In this document: positions 43,225 to 52,993 of the stretch, one piece after another
How positions within the stretch are numbered: the stretch's first letter is position 1
How the letters are laid out: each line of letters opens with the position of its first letter
Source: Myxococcales bacterium
GTDB taxonomy: Bacteria > Myxococcota_A > SURF-8
Length of the DNA stretch: 64,000 bases
Direction: 5' to 3'
Assembly (NCBI GenBank): GCA_003598065.1
Contig: QZKR01000031.1
Span: forward strand, 1-64,000
Translations under genes and position numbers: made by a program
The notes under the pieces: generated by a model
What the model was told of the DNA's origin: nothing
Databases searched by the model: none
What the model saw: only the letters and a program-made list of their open reading frames with translations

Positions 43225-44964
43225 ATGCACGACAACCGCTCCGCCAAACATCGCTTCGTTTCAACTCGATTGCTCCTTGTCCTGCTGCTGCTTGGAGCCT
43301 TTTGCAGCCTAATAATCGGCTGCGCCGGGGGAGATGATGATTCAAAACCCGGCGACGAAGACAATGGCGATGGACCCGCCGATGCGGATCAGGAGGACGA
43401 TTCCGCCGATGGCGACAGGGAAGACGGCGACTCCTCCGACCAGCCTGTCGATGGCGATGAAGAGGACGACCAGCCGGAAGAAGACAGCGACCTGATTGTC
43501 CCGACCACTCTGTTTCTCAACGAGATCGACTGCCAGGGCCAAAGCGAATGGATCGAAATTGTCAACACCGATCCTTCCTCGCCGGTCGATGCCGGCGGCT
43601 TTGCCGTTGCCGACGATCTGAGCGACGCGACGCATTCCTACCGGCTCGCGCCGGGAACGATGGTGTCGACGAATGGTTTTCTCGTGGTCAAACAGGCGCA
43701 AGATCTGGGGCCTGGCTTCGGCTTCGGAATCAAATGCGGCCAAGACACCATTTACCTCGTTTCTCCCGCCAACACGCTGGCCGATCAGGTGAAAGTTCCC
43801 GATCTGCCCGACGACACGACATGGGGCCGCCTGCCCGATGGAACCGGGCAGTGGCGGGAAACCTCGCCGACGCAGGGGGCATCGAACCAGCACTCTTCCT
43901 CGGAAGCGGGATTTCTTTTCTCGGACAGCGAAGTTGCAACGATGGAAATCACTCTCAGCGAGGCTTCCCGTGACGCTTTAGCGAGCAGCCCATACGAATA
44001 CGCGGAAGGCGCGATCAGCTTGACCAATTCCCACGGCGCCTATTCCGTGGCGCGCGCCGGCATTCGCTTGAAGGGCGGCCTCTCTTTCCGACCGATCGGC
44101 GACAAGGCGTCGTTCAAGATCCGCTTCACGGAATACGACAAAACGGCCCGGCTCGCCGGCCTGAAAAATATCACTCTCAATGCGATGGTCGATGATCCGA
44201 CGATGATGCGCGAATCGCTGGCTTACCGGATTTTCCGCGCCTCCGACATTCCCGCGCCGCGCACGGGCTATGCCGTCGTGAGCGTCAACGGCGAGGATTA
44301 CGGCCTCTATGCGCTCATCGAAAAATACGACGATCTCTTTCTTGCCGCCGAATTTCCCGACGGCACGCGCCACCTGTACGAAGGGATGGTCGATCTTTAC
44401 ATCGGCCAGGAGGATGAATTCGACCTCGACGAAGGCGATGAGGACGGTCGTGGCGATTTGAGCAGCCTGACGCAGGCGATCAGCGAAACCGCCGATGGCC
44501 AGTGGGTGGCGGGTGTAGGCGCGGTATTGGACCTGTCCCGCTTCACCCGGTTTTGGGCGATCGAGAATTACATCGGCCATCGTGACGGATACACGCTGGC
44601 GGCCAACAACTACTTCTTGCATAGCGACACCGGCGGCTTTTTCGCTATGCTGCCCTGGGGGACGGATCGCGCCTTTACCGAGGACATCGATTTCCCCGCC
44701 GGTACGGGTGTAGTCGCCGCGAAGTGCGCCGGCATTCCCGCTTGCCGCGTGCAATACGACGGCAGCCTTGCCGACCTTCTGCCGGTTGTCGATGCCTTGA
44801 ACCTGGGCGAAGTCGCCACCGCCAACGCTGCGCTCATCGCTCCTTACGTCGCCGACGATCCGAAACGGCCTTACTCCGAAGAGGAGCACCAGGAAGCGGT
44901 CAATGCGCTTGAAACCTATCTCGCCGAGCGCCGGGCAAAGGCGGAGACCAGCCTGCAGCCTTGA
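43225..44964 (+). CDS. DGD-linker lipoprotein with lamin-tail-like and CotH kinase-like domains
   Basis: 579 residues from ATG 43225 (GGGAG seven bases upstream), lipobox SLIIGC. A roughly 60-residue Asp/Glu/Gly linker follows. Residues about 85-210 look like a lamin-tail domain (TTLFLNEIDCQGQSEWIEIVN). The remainder is CotH family: GIRLKGGLSFRPIGDKASFKIRF, MMRESLAYRIFRASDIPAPR, VNGEDYGLYALIEKYDDLFL and MLPWGTDRAF. CotH proteins have an atypical protein-kinase fold and in spore formers phosphorylate coat proteins; in Gram-negatives the targets are unknown. Confidence 0.85.
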   Translation: MHDNRSAKHRFVSTRLLLVLLLLGAFCSLIIGCAGGDDDSKPGDEDNGDGPADADQEDDSADGDREDGDSSDQPVDGDEEDDQPEEDSDLIVPTTLFLNEIDCQGQSEWIEIVNTDPSSPVDAGGFAVADDLSDATHSYRLAPGTMVSTNGFLVVKQAQDLGPGFGFGIKCGQDTIYLVSPANTLADQVKVPDLPDDTTWGRLPDGTGQWRETSPTQGASNQHSSSEAGFLFSDSEVATMEITLSEASRDALASSPYEYAEGAISLTNSHGAYSVARAGIRLKGGLSFRPIGDKASFKIRFTEYDKTARLAGLKNITLNAMVDDPTMMRESLAYRIFRASDIPAPRTGYAVVSVNGEDYGLYALIEKYDDLFLAAEFPDGTRHLYEGMVDLYIGQEDEFDLDEGDEDGRGDLSSLTQAISETADGQWVAGVGAVLDLSRFTRFWAIENYIGHRDGYTLAANNYFLHSDTGGFFAMLPWGTDRAFTEDIDFPAGTGVVAAKCAGIPACRVQYDGSLADLLPVVDALNLGEVATANAALIAPYVADDPKRPYSEEEHQEAVNALETYLAERRAKAETSLQP

Positions 44965-44977
44965 TTGAGATCATCCG

Positions 44978-45733
44978 ATGCCGCTGACAATCAACGCCGT
45001 CCTTTCGCCGCACGAACCTCTGCCCGAGGCGGATGCGTGGCTGGTGATCGACATCCTGCGCGCCACGACGATGATCCTGACGTTTTTCGAGCTGGGCGGG
45101 CGGACGCTCATCCCCGTGGCCGATCTGGAAGGCGCTCGCGCCTTGAAACGGCGTTTGGGAACTCAATGGCTGTTGATGGGCGAACGTGGGGCGCTCAAAC
45201 CTGAGGGCTTCGACTTCGGCAACTCGCCGTTGGAGCTTCGCGCCAACTGGCCGGGCGATCGGCCGGAAGCGATCCTCACCACGACCAACGGCGCGCTCGC
45301 TCTGGAATTAGCCGCCGCGACCGGCAAGCCGGTTTATGCGCTCTGCGCCCGTAACCGGCTCGCCGCCATCAAGGCCGCGCGACGCGAGGGCGAGCGCATC
45401 GGCATTTTCTGCGCCGGGCGCGACGGCCGCGCCGCCGTTGATGACGCCGCCTGCGCCGCGCTGGCGATCGATTCGATGATGGCTCATGAGACCGACACGC
45501 ACTTGAATGACGCCGCTCTTCTGGCGCAGGGAATCCTGTCGCATTTCAAGGGTGATTTTTTGCACGCCGTTTCCGCTGCCGGGCACGCAAAAAAGTTGCT
45601 GGCGCTCGGGCTGAGCGAGGATATTCGTTACTGCACCGAGATTGACACAAGCTCGTTGGTTCCGCGCCTTGGCGTCCATTCCGCATCGGGGCGCCCGGCG
45701 TTTGTCGGAAGCCCTGTGAACGCGCCGGATTGA
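44978..45733 (+). CDS. comB: 2-phosphosulfolactate phosphatase family protein (ComB-like)
   Basis: 251 residues. Matches to the ComB family: VIDILRATTMILTFFELGG, GERGALKPEGFDFGNSP, LTTTNGALALE and IFCAGRDGRAAVDDAACA. In methanogens the enzyme makes sulfolactate for coenzyme M; in bacteria it is widespread and its substrate is often unknown. No other sulfolactate or coenzyme M gene is seen here. It follows the CotH-like gene by 13 bp and precedes the dehydrogenase gene by 16 bp, suggesting one transcript. Confidence 0.85.
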   Translation: MPLTINAVLSPHEPLPEADAWLVIDILRATTMILTFFELGGRTLIPVADLEGARALKRRLGTQWLLMGERGALKPEGFDFGNSPLELRANWPGDRPEAILTTTNGALALELAAATGKPVYALCARNRLAAIKAARREGERIGIFCAGRDGRAAVDDAACAALAIDSMMAHETDTHLNDAALLAQGILSHFKGDFLHAVSAAGHAKKLLALGLSEDIRYCTEIDTSSLVPRLGVHSASGRPAFVGSPVNAPD

Positions 45734-45749
45734 GCAACCGGAAACCATC

Positions 45750-48614
45750 ATGTCCGACATCGAAGCCAAACACCGTTCTCTTCATCGCGCATTAAAAGAA
45801 CGCATCAAGGGTCGCTTGCACTTTGACCGCCCTGGACGTTTGCTTTTCGCCACCGATGCCTCGCTGTTCATGGTCGAGCCCCTTGGCGCTGTCGTGCCCC
45901 GCGACGCCGTGGAACTCGGACACGTCGTCCGTCTCTGCCGCGACTTCAATGTGTCCGTCCATCCGCGCGGCGGCGCAACAGGGCTGGCCGGCGAATCGCT
46001 TGGCCCGGGGCTCGTGGTGGATCTCGCCGCGCATTTCACTGGCGTGGGCAAGATCGATGCGGAAGAAAGAACGGTTGTCGTCGGCACGGGAACGACGCTT
46101 GGAGCGCTCAACCGCGCCCTGAAACCATACAATCTGATGGTGGGGCCCGACCCTTCCTCCGCCAGCCGTTGCACGATCGGCGGCATGATCGGCGCCAATG
46201 CGACGGGCGCGCATTCGATCGTTTACGGCTACACCGGCGGACATCTCCGCCGAGCCTCGCTTGTTCTTGCCGATGGAGAAATCCACGAACTGAAGAAAGG
46301 CTCGCTCGCCGAACAACCCGCCGCCTGGCGTGGCGCAGCGCCCGTCTGCGACGAATGGCGCGAGGAGATCGCCCGCGCTTATCCTCGCCAGCATCGCAAT
46401 CGTTCCGGCTACAATCTGCGCGGCGTGTGGGACGGCGCGACGTTCGACCCGTTGCCGCTTTTGTGCGGTGCGGAAGGCACGCTAGGATTGGTGACGGAAG
46501 CGATGCTGTCGCTCGTGCCGATTCCCAAGGCAACGGCTCTGGCCATGTTTCTTTTCGATGACGTCCACGCCGCCGCTAGCGCTGTGCCGGCGCTGCTTGG
46601 CTGGAAGCCAAGTTCGGTGGAACTGATTGACTCGCACATTGTCCAGCAAGGCCGGGCGCACGACGACGGTTTCGCCGCGCTTTTGCCGGCGGGCACGGGA
46701 TCGGTGCTGCTCGCCGAATGGACGGGGGAAAACGCCGAAGAAGCGTCCGCCAAGGCGCGGCCGGCGATGGAGGAATTGACGCGCCCGCGCGGCCCGGCCC
46801 GTGAAGTGCGACTGGGTCGGACGGAAGCGGAAAAAGCCACGCTCTGGCGGATTCGCAAGGAAGCCGAGGCGCTTGTCGCCAATCTCGCCGGCCGATTCAA
46901 GGCGATCAGCTTTGTCGAAGACACCGCCGTAGCCCCCGAAAAACTCGGCGGCTGGCTGCGGATGAAAGCGGACATTCTGGCCAGACACGGTTTTCGCTGG
47001 GCGACTTTCGGCCATGCGGCGGCAGGCGAATTGCACACGAAACTTTTCGTCGATCTCGCCGACCCTGGCAGCTACCCGCGCTTGACGGCGATGGCGCGCG
47101 AACTGTACGAAGCCGTCGTTTCCCTGGGCGGCACGATTTCCGGCGAACATGCCGACGGGCTCTTGCGGTCGCCGTACCTCGACGTGCAGTATCCGCGCCT
47201 GCATCCGGCCTTCGCCGCCATTAAGCGGGCGATCGACCCGGATGGGTTGTTCAATCCCGGCCGCAAGATTCCTCTTACCGAGCATCCGGCGATCCATTTC
47301 AATCGTCTCGGCGGCCGTAGCGCGGCTCCGCACGATGCTGCCCGACTCCGCTGGTCTGGTGACTCGCTCAGCGAAGAAGCGGCGGCCTGCCATGGCTGCG
47401 GCGCCTGTCGCGAACCCTCCGCAACCTTGCGGATGTGTCCACTGTTCAAGGCGACGGGCGACGAACTGGCCTCGCCACGCGCCAAGGGCAACCTATCACG
47501 GCTCGTGCGGCTCGGTCCTTTATCGCCGGACGAGGTGAACACCGAAACAGCGCGGCGGGTGGCGGATTACTGCTTCAACTGCAAAATGTGCCATCTCGAA
47601 TGCCCGAGCCACGTCGATATTCCGAAGTTGATGCTCGAAGCCAAGGCTCGCCAAGCAGAAAAAGCTAGCCTGTCACTTGGCGAGCGCGCCGTCGCGCGCA
47701 TCGGCGCGCTGGGGCGGCTGGCCTGCCATTCGCATGGCGCGGCAAATTGGCTTGCCGATCGCCGCGCCATGCGCAAAGCAGGCGAATGGCTGACCGGCCT
47801 CGACGCCGACGCTCCCCTTCCCCGTTTCGAGCGCGGATCGTTCGCGGCTAAAGCGGCCCGCCTCCACCAGCCGGAAACCGACAAAGCGCTCGTCCTTTAT
47901 TGCGACTACGATGTCCTGCATCACAATCACGCGCTCGGCTTGACGTTCATCCGCTTGATGAACGCGCTCGGCTATTCCGTGATCCCCTACACGGTGGACG
48001 GTTGCGGAATGCCCGCCTTGGATATGGGCGAGCTTGCCCTGGCCCGGCGCATCGCCGCACGGCAGATTCCGGCCTTGCACGCCCAAGCGGCGGCCGGCTT
48101 GCCTATCATATGTCTCGAACCAACCGCCGCCCTCACGCTGCGGGAGGAATGGAAAAACTTCCTCGACGACTCGCGCCTGGACGCGATCGCCGCGGCAACC
48201 GTCGAAGCAATGCGGTTCATCGCCCCGCTCCTTCCCGAATCCGGCCTGAAAGCGCACGCCGAGGAAAAAGTGGTCTACCACGCGCCCTGCCATTTGCTTG
48301 CCCTTGGCGACAAACCCGGTGCTCCGGCGTTGCTCCGGCGGTTCTCGGGATTGCAGATAGACGACGCCGACACCGGCTGCTGCGGCATCGCCGGAGCATG
48401 GGGGCTGTTCGCGAAGAACCGCGAGTTGTCGCTTGCCATCGGCGATGGATTGTTCCACAAGCTGACCACAGGCGGCTTCAGTCGCGCGATCAGCGAATGC
48501 TCCACTTGCCGGTTGCAGATGCGGCGCGGCGCACCGGCGCTGCGCATCCAACATCCCATCGAGCTTATCGCTGAAACGCTGCTGGCTGAGGCGGAAATGG
48601 TTGGCGGTGCATGA
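45750..48614 (+). CDS. FAD-linked oxidase / Fe-S fusion dehydrogenase (GlcD-GlcF, YdiJ-like)
   Basis: 954 residues fusing the subunits of glycolate/D-lactate-type oxidoreductases. Residues 1-520: FAD_binding_4 (VHPRGGATGLAGESLGPGLVVDL) and FAD-oxidase C-terminal domain (SGEHADGLLRSPY). Residues about 545-640: two 4Fe-4S motifs, CHGCGACREPSATLRMCP and CFNCKMCHLECP. Residues 700-940: two CCG-type domains (HAPCHLLALG, DTGCCGIAGAWG). The layout equals YdiJ-like D-2-hydroxyacid (D-2-hydroxyglutarate or D-lactate) dehydrogenases that pass electrons to quinone or a flavoprotein. Its stop overlaps the next start (ATGA). Confidence 0.92.
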   Translation: MSDIEAKHRSLHRALKERIKGRLHFDRPGRLLFATDASLFMVEPLGAVVPRDAVELGHVVRLCRDFNVSVHPRGGATGLAGESLGPGLVVDLAAHFTGVGKIDAEERTVVVGTGTTLGALNRALKPYNLMVGPDPSSASRCTIGGMIGANATGAHSIVYGYTGGHLRRASLVLADGEIHELKKGSLAEQPAAWRGAAPVCDEWREEIARAYPRQHRNRSGYNLRGVWDGATFDPLPLLCGAEGTLGLVTEAMLSLVPIPKATALAMFLFDDVHAAASAVPALLGWKPSSVELIDSHIVQQGRAHDDGFAALLPAGTGSVLLAEWTGENAEEASAKARPAMEELTRPRGPAREVRLGRTEAEKATLWRIRKEAEALVANLAGRFKAISFVEDTAVAPEKLGGWLRMKADILARHGFRWATFGHAAAGELHTKLFVDLADPGSYPRLTAMARELYEAVVSLGGTISGEHADGLLRSPYLDVQYPRLHPAFAAIKRAIDPDGLFNPGRKIPLTEHPAIHFNRLGGRSAAPHDAARLRWSGDSLSEEAAACHGCGACREPSATLRMCPLFKATGDELASPRAKGNLSRLVRLGPLSPDEVNTETARRVADYCFNCKMCHLECPSHVDIPKLMLEAKARQAEKASLSLGERAVARIGALGRLACHSHGAANWLADRRAMRKAGEWLTGLDADAPLPRFERGSFAAKAARLHQPETDKALVLYCDYDVLHHNHALGLTFIRLMNALGYSVIPYTVDGCGMPALDMGELALARRIAARQIPALHAQAAAGLPIICLEPTAALTLREEWKNFLDDSRLDAIAAATVEAMRFIAPLLPESGLKAHAEEKVVYHAPCHLLALGDKPGAPALLRRFSGLQIDDADTGCCGIAGAWGLFAKNRELSLAIGDGLFHKLTTGGFSRAISECSTCRLQMRRGAPALRIQHPIELIAETLLAEAEMVGGA

Positions 48615-49096
48615 TCGACTTTGAGGCCAGCTCTTCTTTGCTTATCGGCGTCGTCTCGGACACGCACGGGCTCGTTCGTCCGGAACTCTTGAAGCTGTTT
48701 GCCGGCGTCGATTGCATCCTGCACGCGGGCGATGTCGGCGAAGCTTCCGTACTTCGCGAATTGGAGCGCCTCGCGCCGTTATGCGCCGTTCGCGGCAACG
48801 TCGATCGCGGCGAACTGGCCGCCGCCCTCCCCTTCTCGTTGTTGACTAAATTTGGCGGCCTCGACGTCTACATGCTGCATGACATCAGCGAACTGGATCT
48901 CGACCCGCGCGCCGCCGCATGCTCCATCGTTGTTTACGGCCATACGCATCGACCGCTTATCGAAAAAAGAGACGATGTTCTCTATCTGAATCCAGGCAGC
49001 GCCGGACCGCGCCGTTTTTCCTTGCCCGTTTCCTGCGCACGGCTGCGCATCGAGGACGGCCGCGCTTCGGCTGAACTTCTTACGCTCTTACCTTAG
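48611..49096 (+). CDS. YfcE/MJ0936-type metallophosphoesterase
   Basis: 161 residues with all metal-binding motifs of the calcineurin-like fold: DTH (VVSDTHG), GD (HAGDVG), GNVD and GHTH, plus a final NPGS. The family hydrolyses phosphodiesters with manganese; physiological substrates are mostly unknown. ATG 48611 overlaps the upstream stop by 4 bp, so it is coupled to the dehydrogenase gene. Its 3' end overlaps the convergent SpmAB-like gene by 4 bp. Confidence 0.93.
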   Translation: MIDFEASSSLLIGVVSDTHGLVRPELLKLFAGVDCILHAGDVGEASVLRELERLAPLCAVRGNVDRGELAAALPFSLLTKFGGLDVYMLHDISELDLDPRAAACSIVVYGHTHRPLIEKRDDVLYLNPGSAGPRRFSLPVSCARLRIEDGRASAELLTLLP

Positions 49097-50409
49097 CCCG
49101 GATAGGTCAGGCGGGCGATGATCACCGACATCGCCGTCCCGGCCAGATCGGCTAGGAGACCGGCGGCGACGGCGTGGCGCAGCTTCGTAACGCCGACCGC
49201 GCCGAAGTAAACGGCGAGCACGTAGAAGGTGGTCTCCATCGACCCTTGCATGATGCTGGCCATGTAGGCGGACAAGCTGTCCGGGTCGCGCTGGATGAGT
49301 TCGCTGACCAGGCCGAAGGCTCCGGACCCCGACAAAGGCCGCATCAGGGCGACGGGCAGAACGTCGGTCGGCATGCCGAACCAGGAAGTGACGGGGCTGA
49401 CAATGGCGGCGAAGAAATCGAAACCGCCCGAGGCCTTGAACATGGCCACGGCGACGAGAATCATCACCAGGAACGGGATGATCCGCACCGCCACGTCGAA
49501 CCCTTCCTTTGCGCCCTTCGTGGCGGCTTCGTACACCTTCACGCCGCGCGCATAGCCGAATACGAGGATGGCCATCATCAACAAGGGAATAATCCAATAC
49601 TGGGTTATTTCGTCACCAAGCTTCGTTGCCTCGGCGACGTTCATCAAGCGGTAGGTGACTGTGCCGATCAATCCAGCCCCGAGCGCGTAAAGCGCGGCTT
49701 TGCCGTAACGGCCCGGCGGCGCGGCCAGGTCGGCGTCGGCTGGTTGAGCTTCAACCGCATCGGGCGGCGAATCGGCGGGCGCGGCGGAGGGCGTCGGCCG
49801 CCAATCGACCGGGATCTCCATGGGCTTGGCCAGCAGCTTCGCGGCGATAATGGCGATGGTAGTAGACGTCGCGGTGGCGATGAGCCCCGGCAGGATGATC
49901 GAGGCCGGATCGCTTGCGCCGGCGGCGGCGCGCACGCCGATCACGCCGAGCGGCAGGATAGTGACGCTGCTGGTGTTGATCGCCAGAAAGAGGCACATGG
50001 CATTGGTCGCCTGGCCCTTCACGGGATTCAGGCGGTCGAGTTCGATCATCGCCTTGATGCCCATCGGCGTGGCGGCGTTGCCCAAGCCGAGCATGTTGGA
50101 GGCGAGGTTGAGGATCATCGCCCCCATCGCCGGGTGCTCGGCGGGAACGTCGGGAAAGAGCCGGACCATCACCGGCCGAATGGCGCGGGCGATCAGACGC
50201 ATCAGCCCGCCGGCCTCGGCGATTTTCATCAGCCCCAGCCAGAGCGCCATGACGCCGATGAGCTTGATCGCCAGTTCCACCGCGCCCTTCGCCGCGTCGA
50301 AGGAGGCTTCGGTCACGGCTTGCATCCGGCCGCTGCCTATGCCGCAAAGCACGGCCAGCAGCACCAGCCACAGCCAGATGTAATTGATGATCGCCGGCCG
50401 CCCCTTCAT
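49093..50409 (-). CDS. SpmA-SpmB fusion, nucleoside-recognition (Gate) domain membrane protein
   Basis: 438 residues, highly hydrophobic. The N-terminal half equals SpmA (PVMVRLFPDVPAEHPAMGAMILNLASNMLGLGNAATPMGIKAM). A cytoplasmic Pro/Ala-rich linker with PPDAVEAQPADADLAAPPG follows, and the C-terminal half equals SpmB (VRIIPFLVMILVAVAMF then LMRPLSGSGAFGLVSE, then SIMQGSMETTFYVLAVYFG). In Bacillus the pair helps dehydrate spores; fused versions occur in many non-sporulating Gram-negatives, where the solute is unknown. ATG 50409 with AGGGGTG upstream. Confidence 0.92.
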   Translation of the reverse strand: MKGRPAIINYIWLWLVLLAVLCGIGSGRMQAVTEASFDAAKGAVELAIKLIGVMALWLGLMKIAEAGGLMRLIARAIRPVMVRLFPDVPAEHPAMGAMILNLASNMLGLGNAATPMGIKAMIELDRLNPVKGQATNAMCLFLAINTSSVTILPLGVIGVRAAAGASDPASIILPGLIATATSTTIAIIAAKLLAKPMEIPVDWRPTPSAAPADSPPDAVEAQPADADLAAPPGRYGKAALYALGAGLIGTVTYRLMNVAEATKLGDEITQYWIIPLLMMAILVFGYARGVKVYEAATKGAKEGFDVAVRIIPFLVMILVAVAMFKASGGFDFFAAIVSPVTSWFGMPTDVLPVALMRPLSGSGAFGLVSELIQRDPDSLSAYMASIMQGSMETTFYVLAVYFGAVGVTKLRHAVAAGLLADLAGTAMSVIIARLTYPG

Positions 50410-50482
50410 GCCTCACCCCTGAAAGCGAATCGATGGAATGGATTATACTCCATTCCCCGCTGCTTGGCGAGGCCGAGCCGCC

Positions 50483-51658
50483 TCAATCCTGCAGATCATG
50501 GAAAATAGTGCGGATGGCGGGAAGACCCTTGAAGAACGCCTCGACGCAGGCCGGGTCGAAGTGCTGCCCCGCGCCGGTACGGATGATCGGCAACACGTCC
50601 TCGAAAGGCACGGCTTCCTTGTAGACCCGCTTGCTGCATACGGCGTCGAAGACATCGGCCACCGCAACGATGCGGCCGACAAGCGGAATTGCCTCCCCTT
50701 TAAGACCGAAGGGGTAGCCCGTGCCGTCGAATTTCTCGTGGTGCGAAAGGGCGATGCTTTTGCATGTCTCGATCAACTGCGAACGGCTTCCTTCCATGAT
50801 CCGCGCGCCGATCTGCGTGTGGGTTTCCATGACCTTGCGTTCCTCGGGCGTAAACCGGCCCGGCTTGAGCAGGATCGCGTCGGGAATGCCGATCTTGCCG
50901 ATGTCGTGCATCGGCGAGGAGATATGGATCGCCTCCTGCTCGTCGCCGGGAAGGCCAAGCTGCTCGGCGATCGTCTTGCAGTAAAGGCCGACGCGCTGGA
51001 CGTGTTTGGCCGTTTCGTTGTCGCGGAATTCGGCCGCCGTCGATAGGCGTATGATCGTGTCGTACTGGACGGCTTTGAGTTCCTTGCTCAACTGAGCGCT
51101 TTTTACGGCCACCGCCGCCTGCGAAGCCAGCGCCTTGACGAGCGGCACGGCCGCTTCCGGATAGGGGATGACCTCGTTATCGACGCTCAGGTGATTGATA
51201 AGCTGCAATACGCCGATCACGGCGTTGTCCACGTCGAGCATCGGCACGGTCATAATCGACTGCGTCCGGTAATTGTTCGCCTGATCGAAGGCTTTGTTGT
51301 GGTGATACGGCTTGTCGGACGCAATGGCGTAAGCGTCTTCCACCAGCTCCACCTCCTTAGTGAGCACGGCATAGCCGACGATACTCTCGGCGGAAATGGC
51401 GATTATACGCGAGGCGAAAGCGCGCGAAGCGGCTTCGTTGGCGCCGAGCTTCAAGCTTTCGTTCTGGCTCACCGCAAAGCGCAAACCGCCATCCTCTACG
51501 AGATACAGGCTCGCCGCATCGCTGTAAGTCAATTTGCGCGCTTCGGTGGTGATCTTGTCGAGCAAGTCTTCCAGACGGCGGGTCGCGGAGAGGGCGATGC
51601 CGATTTCGATCAGCTTGCCTAGAACATCTTCGTTGATGGTGATGGACGATCGGCTCAT
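50483..51658 (-). CDS. GAF/HD-GYP cyclic-di-GMP phosphodiesterase
   Basis: 391 residues. GAF sensor domain about 15-180 and HD-GYP domain about 200-380, with the metal centre motif SPMHDIGKIGIPD and the GYP loop HHEKFDGTGYP, followed by VAVADVFDAV. HD-GYP proteins break cyclic-di-GMP to pGpG or GMP. No membrane segment, so the signal is probably cytoplasmic (GAF ligand unknown). ATG 51658 has AGGAGG upstream. No DGC (GGDEF) partner is nearby. Confidence 0.95.
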   Translation of the reverse strand: MSRSSITINEDVLGKLIEIGIALSATRRLEDLLDKITTEARKLTYSDAASLYLVEDGGLRFAVSQNESLKLGANEAASRAFASRIIAISAESIVGYAVLTKEVELVEDAYAIASDKPYHHNKAFDQANNYRTQSIMTVPMLDVDNAVIGVLQLINHLSVDNEVIPYPEAAVPLVKALASQAAVAVKSAQLSKELKAVQYDTIIRLSTAAEFRDNETAKHVQRVGLYCKTIAEQLGLPGDEQEAIHISSPMHDIGKIGIPDAILLKPGRFTPEERKVMETHTQIGARIMEGSRSQLIETCKSIALSHHEKFDGTGYPFGLKGEAIPLVGRIVAVADVFDAVCSKRVYKEAVPFEDVLPIIRTGAGQHFDPACVEAFFKGLPAIRTIFHDLQD

Positions 51659-51771
51659 GGGCGCGCCTCCTCTACGGCACTTCTATCGGATCGCTGGAAT
51701 TATAAGTTTATTCTGCTTTGACGTTTCTGTAAATCTCAATCTCGATAGTTTTCGCGATAACTGCCGGAGAA

Positions 51772-52932
51772 TCACATCCTGAAGGGCGCAACGGCTCTCA
51801 ATCCGGCCTCCGCGTCGCCGAAGCGGCGTTTGAGATCTTCGGCGGCTTCTTCGGCGGCCCGCCTCGCTGGCGGGCGTTGCAAATCGGCCAGGAAATGCAA
51901 AATTCCCAGGCGCCGGCCGACGCGGAACAGTTGGCGATTTTCACTCGAAAGGGAGAGATAAGCATCGAGGAGGCTCAACATGGCGGGTTTGTCGTCCGGA
52001 ATCCGGCCTTCCACTTCCATCAGCAGATTCCAGTCGTGATCGCTCACGACCTGGCTTGAAATGCCATCGAGCGCGGCGATCATGGCGCGGATCTCGGCGA
52101 CGACGCCATCCTCGTCAAGCGGCGTGAAGCCTCCTTCAGCGAGTTCCTCCTCCAAGGCGCTGCCGGGCAGGGGCGTGAATGTCCGCAGACGGATGAACTG
52201 CGGATTAATGGCGTTCAGGACGCGGGCCGTTTCGCCGGCGTGCTCGGCGCTGCGCTCGCGCCCGCCGAGACCCGGCATGATGTATTCCGACAGTTCCAGC
52301 CCGGCTTCCATCGCTGCGCGCCCGGCGGCGATGTGATGCTTGGCCAGAACGCCCTTGCGGACCTCTTTCAGCACGGCGTCGGACCCCGACTCCATACCGA
52401 CATGAACGCGCGTCAGTCCCGCCTCGCGCAGCCGGCGAAGATTCTCCGCGCCGAGTTTGCAGAGGGTCATTGAGCGAGCGTAAGTCGTTACGCGCCGGAG
52501 CGAGGGAAAGCGCGAATAGAGATGCTTGAGCGCGGCTTCGACATCTCCGACAGGCAGAGAAAGGCTATCGGCGTCGGTGAGAAAGGCGCTTTGGCCGGCG
52601 GCGGAAAGGAAAAGCGCCACTTGGTAACTATACTGCGTCGGCAGCCCCGCCTCGGCGGCGGCGTTAAGCACCTCGTGAGTGATCCGCCCTCCCGTTCCGA
52701 TTCGCCACGATTCCTCCAGCAGAAAGCGGGCGATTTCGGCCATGGCGTCGATATCGGAGCGGACGTCTTCCAGAGATCGGGCCTCGAACGCCGCGCCGCG
52801 ATAGCTGATGCAGAAACGGCAACGGCCCCAGGGACAGTTGCGTGTCAGCCGGACCAGCAGACTACAAGCTTCGCTCGGCGGTCGGATGGGGCCGGCTTCG
52901 TAGCGCCAATTTTGGATTGGAAGAGCCGTCAT
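51772..52932 (-). CDS. Radical SAM protein of unknown substrate
   Basis: 386 residues from ATG 52932; the upstream frame to 53136 overlaps the next gene and lacks family features. The cluster motif is CPWGRCRFC (Cx4Cx2C), the form typical of the Elp3/YgiQ-like branch that carries NCPWxxCxFC. Further landmarks: GMESGSDAVLKEVRKG, a YIMPGLGGRERSAEHAGET loop and RTFTPLPGSALEEEL. No B12 domain is present. Substrate unknown. It is the downstream neighbour of the DUF4395 gene (61-bp gap). Confidence 0.85.
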   Translation of the reverse strand: MTALPIQNWRYEAGPIRPPSEACSLLVRLTRNCPWGRCRFCISYRGAAFEARSLEDVRSDIDAMAEIARFLLEESWRIGTGGRITHEVLNAAAEAGLPTQYSYQVALFLSAAGQSAFLTDADSLSLPVGDVEAALKHLYSRFPSLRRVTTYARSMTLCKLGAENLRRLREAGLTRVHVGMESGSDAVLKEVRKGVLAKHHIAAGRAAMEAGLELSEYIMPGLGGRERSAEHAGETARVLNAINPQFIRLRTFTPLPGSALEEELAEGGFTPLDEDGVVAEIRAMIAALDGISSQVVSDHDWNLLMEVEGRIPDDKPAMLSLLDAYLSLSSENRQLFRVGRRLGILHFLADLQRPPARRAAEEAAEDLKRRFGDAEAGLRAVAPFRM

Positions 52933-52993
52933 TGCCGGCTCAGTGTAGAGGCTCCTTCGGAATCTGGCAATCGGACTTCTCGAAAGGAGAAAT

